Position numbers and translations under genes: made by a program | The notes under the pieces: model-generated | Told to the model about the DNA's origin: nothing | Database searches by the model: none | Seen by the model: only the letters and a program-made list of their open reading frames with translations | Assembly (NCBI GenBank): GCA_002367375.1 | Contig: DFBR01000036.1 | Span: 1-9,039 of the forward strand | Origin: Erythrobacter sp. UBA3075 | Lineage (GTDB): Bacteria; Pseudomonadota; Alphaproteobacteria; Sphingomonadales; Sphingomonadaceae | Reading direction: 5' to 3' | DNA: 9,039 nucleotides | Shown: positions 7,255 to 9,039 of the stretch, in pieces | How the letters are laid out: every line of letters starts with the position of its first letter | How positions within the stretch are numbered: the stretch's first letter is position 1

Positions 7255-7256
7255 CC
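7232..7256 (-). promoter_or_regulatory. EcfG-dependent promoter for nepR-ecfG
   Basis: On the minus strand, GGAAC (7256-7252) is followed by exactly 16 nt and then CGTT (7235-7232). This matches the published EcfG/SigT consensus GGAAC-N16/17-CGTT. It lies about 90 nt upstream of the nepR ATG in the right orientation, so the stress sigma factor probably activates its own operon. Transcription would start near 7225. Confidence 0.82.
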
Positions 7257-7324
7257 CCGCTTAACATGTTTTGCGCGTCAGGTGGGTCGCAACAGAGCGA
7301 ACTGCAGGGCGTTTCAGGGATACA

Positions 7325-7354
7325 ATGGCGGTCGCACGGGCGATCGGGGAGTGA
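7325..7354 (+). CDS. Possible 9-codon leader ORF of the kinase gene
   Basis: ATG at 7325 opens a short ORF encoding MAVARAIGE, ending in TGA at 7352-7354. It is preceded by AGGGA (7316-7320) at good spacing. It is in the same frame as the kinase and stops 3 nt before the kinase's TTG start. The kinase ribosome-binding site (GGGGAG, 7346-7351) lies inside its last codons. It could be a translated leader coupling the two starts, or the remnant of an original kinase N-terminus cut by the TGA. No protein-level evidence exists for it. Confidence 0.3.
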   Translation: MAVARAIGE

Positions 7355-7357
7355 CTT

Positions 7358-9039
7358 TTGCAGCAACCGGTTGGCCGACGGAGCAGGACGAAGCGATGGC
7401 TGCTTCGCTATCCGCGCGCGCTGCCGCTTGGCATATTTGTCCTGATCGCTGCAGTTACGGTGCTGAGCATTTTTGCCATTGAGCGCGGTGAGGTGCAGCG
7501 CGAAAACGTGCAGCTTAATGCGCGCGCTACGGCCATAGCCTCTGCGCTGGAACGGCGCGCCAACGCCAGCAGCGCCTATTTGCGCGCAGGTGCGGCACTG
7601 CTTTCCACGATGGAGGATGTGCCGGCAGACGATTTCCGCCGCTTCGTATCCGAATTGCGACTGGATGCCGACTACCGTGGAGCAGAAGGGATTGGCTGGG
7701 CGCGGGTTATCGCGCCATCGCAAATCGATGAATTCAACGCCGGGGGCGCCGAACTCGGGCTCAATGGCTACGAGCTTTACCCGCGTCCGGATGGCACGCA
7801 GCCTTACGCCATCCCGGTGACCTATCTGCAACCCGATACAGAGCGCAACCGGCGCGCATTGGGCTTTGACATGTTCTCAGAACCCGTCCGCCGCGCGGCC
7901 ATGCAGGAAGCCGAGCGCACAGCGCGTCCGACGGCCAGCGACAAGGTGGTATTGCGGCAAGAGGGATCGGGCGAAGCCCCTGGTTTCGTTGTCTATATGC
8001 CCGTGTTCGAGGCGCGTGCAGGTGGGCGCGCTTTGAAAGGCTACATCTATAGCCCGTTCAACGCCGAAGACTTTTTGCAAAGTGCGCTCGAGCTGGAGGA
8101 TGCAGGCGCCTATGGTGTGCAACTGTTCGATGGAGAGCCCGATGAACAAGCCTTGCTGGCCAGCACATTCGATGCAGATGTCGATGCGCGGGGCCTTAGG
8201 CAAGTCCGCCAGACAGTGACCATCGCCAACAATCCATGGGTGCTGGTGACGAGCATACGCAATGCGCCCGGCCTGTCCGGCCTGTCGCTTGCGACACTGA
8301 TTTTTGGCGTGCTGGTTGCCGCTTTGCTGATGTTGCTGGTGCGGATGTTGACGCAGCAGGCGCAGGAAGATGAGGCATCGCTCGCCTGGTTCGAAGAGCA
8401 GGCTTCGATCCGCAACTCTTTGACGCGCGAGCTTAATCATCGTGTGAAGAATACGCTGGCGAATGTCCTGTCGATAATCGCTCTCACGCGTCGCCGGGCG
8501 GAAAAAGTCGAGGATTTTGCAGATTCGCTTGATGGGCGCATCCGGGCGCTGTCGGCGACGCATGATTTGCTGACGCAATCGGACTGGGGATCGACGCCGG
8601 TCAGGGCTGTGATGGAAGCCGAATTGCTGCCCTATGCTCACGGCAGCGATCACAAGGTCGCCATGACTGGGCCTGAAGTGGAGCTTGCGCCCAATGATGC
8701 GCTGTCATTGGGCCTCGCGATCCACGAACTTGCCACCAATGCCGCGAAATATGGCGCGCTGAGCCAGGCGGGCGGAATGGTGACGATCGACTGGACAATG
8801 GTGGAGCCGACATTGGTGCGCGTCGAATGGCTGGAGCGCGGCGGCCCGCCTGTTTCGCCAGAACGCAAGCGCGGCTTTGGCACCGATCTGATCGAGCGGA
8901 TCGTAGCACACGAATTGCGCCACCCGGTCGAGTTGGAATTCGATCCCGAAGGCGTGCGCTGCGTGCTGATGATCCCTGTGCGCCGTGCCACCGAATTCAT
9001 GATCCGCGCCGGTCGTGACAAGACCACCCAGGCAGAAGA
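7358..9039 (+). CDS. CHASE-domain HWE/HisKA_2-type sensor histidine kinase (3' end outside window)
   Basis: At least 560 residues, open to the window edge. Seen: a basic N-terminus, TM1 (about 24-42), a periplasmic region (about 43-305) with CHASE-domain features (such as the GAEGIGWARVI stretch and the RRALGFDMFSEPVRRAAM segment), TM2 (about 309-331), then an HWE-type kinase core. The phosphoacceptor is H361 in LNHRVKNTLANV. The N-box is HELATNAAKYGALS with H456, followed by W491-L-E493 in WLERGGPPV and the glycine box RGFGTDLI (505-512). These H and WxE residues define the HWE family. CHASE domains bind small extracellular ligands; the ligand is not predictable. The start is TTG at 7358, 6 nt after GGGGAG (7346-7351); an in-frame TGA at 7352-7354 rules out extension to an ATG. 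Its position opposite nepR-ecfG makes it a candidate PhyR kinase. The ATP-binding domain is complete, so few residues are likely missing. Confidence 0.9.
   Translation, partial: MQQPVGRRSRTKRWLLRYPRALPLGIFVLIAAVTVLSIFAIERGEVQRENVQLNARATAIASALERRANASSAYLRAGAALLSTMEDVPADDFRRFVSELRLDADYRGAEGIGWARVIAPSQIDEFNAGGAELGLNGYELYPRPDGTQPYAIPVTYLQPDTERNRRALGFDMFSEPVRRAAMQEAERTARPTASDKVVLRQEGSGEAPGFVVYMPVFEARAGGRALKGYIYSPFNAEDFLQSALELEDAGAYGVQLFDGEPDEQALLASTFDADVDARGLRQVRQTVTIANNPWVLVTSIRNAPGLSGLSLATLIFGVLVAALLMLLVRMLTQQAQEDEASLAWFEEQASIRNSLTRELNHRVKNTLANVLSIIALTRRRAEKVEDFADSLDGRIRALSATHDLLTQSDWGSTPVRAVMEAELLPYAHGSDHKVAMTGPEVELAPNDALSLGLAIHELATNAAKYGALSQAGGMVTIDWTMVEPTLVRVEWLERGGPPVSPERKRGFGTDLIERIVAHELRHPVELEFDPEGVRCVLMIPVRRATEFMIRAGRDKTTQAE

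Noticed and set aside
7877..8653. 258-residue minus-strand ORF antisense to the kinase
   Set aside because: The plus-strand frame is open from 7358 to the window end with clear HWE motifs; the antisense frame is a His/Arg/Gln-rich shadow.

Overview
The window reads as a chromosomal segment of an alphaproteobacterium, most likely a sphingomonad such as the Erythrobacter/Altererythrobacter group. The main clue is a NepR-EcfG pair, which is restricted to Alphaproteobacteria. Supporting clues are GC-rich coding, tightly overlapping operons, an HWE-type histidine kinase and an alphaproteobacterial style of GlmM. I see no phage genes, transposase, insertion sequence, tRNA, rRNA or CRISPR array.

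Left part (1-1871, plus strand): a LOG-family nucleotide-processing protein, then purU (formyltetrahydrofolate deformylase) 34 bp downstream. A nested hairpin separates purU from the convergent thiD gene. Next part (1865-4175, minus strand): a compact operon in the order glmM, a DUF1272 zinc-ribbon-like small protein, thiD, with stop and start codons overlapping at both junctions. glmM is divergent from sodB (iron superoxide dismutase, 4357-4968, plus), which ends in a strong intrinsic terminator. An AI-2E/PerM-family membrane protein (minus) converges on that terminator.

Right part (6327-9039) is the core of an alphaproteobacterial general stress response. nepR (anti-sigma factor) and ecfG (sigma factor) lie on the minus strand with an ATGA overlap. 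A CHASE-domain HWE histidine kinase runs divergently on the plus strand and leaves the window without a stop codon. The 216-bp gap between the NepR and kinase starts holds a symmetrical element, GGAAC-N17-GTTCC, that reads as an EcfG-type promoter on both strands (GGAAC-N16-CGTT toward nepR-ecfG, GGAAC-N16-GGTT toward the kinase). This suggests one bidirectional, autoregulated switch controlling both the sigma/anti-sigma pair and a likely input kinase. The response regulator PhyR, which should link kinase to NepR, is not in the window. The kinase has no in-frame ATG start except one that opens a 9-codon ORF ending 3 nt before the probable TTG start, so its translation start is unusual.
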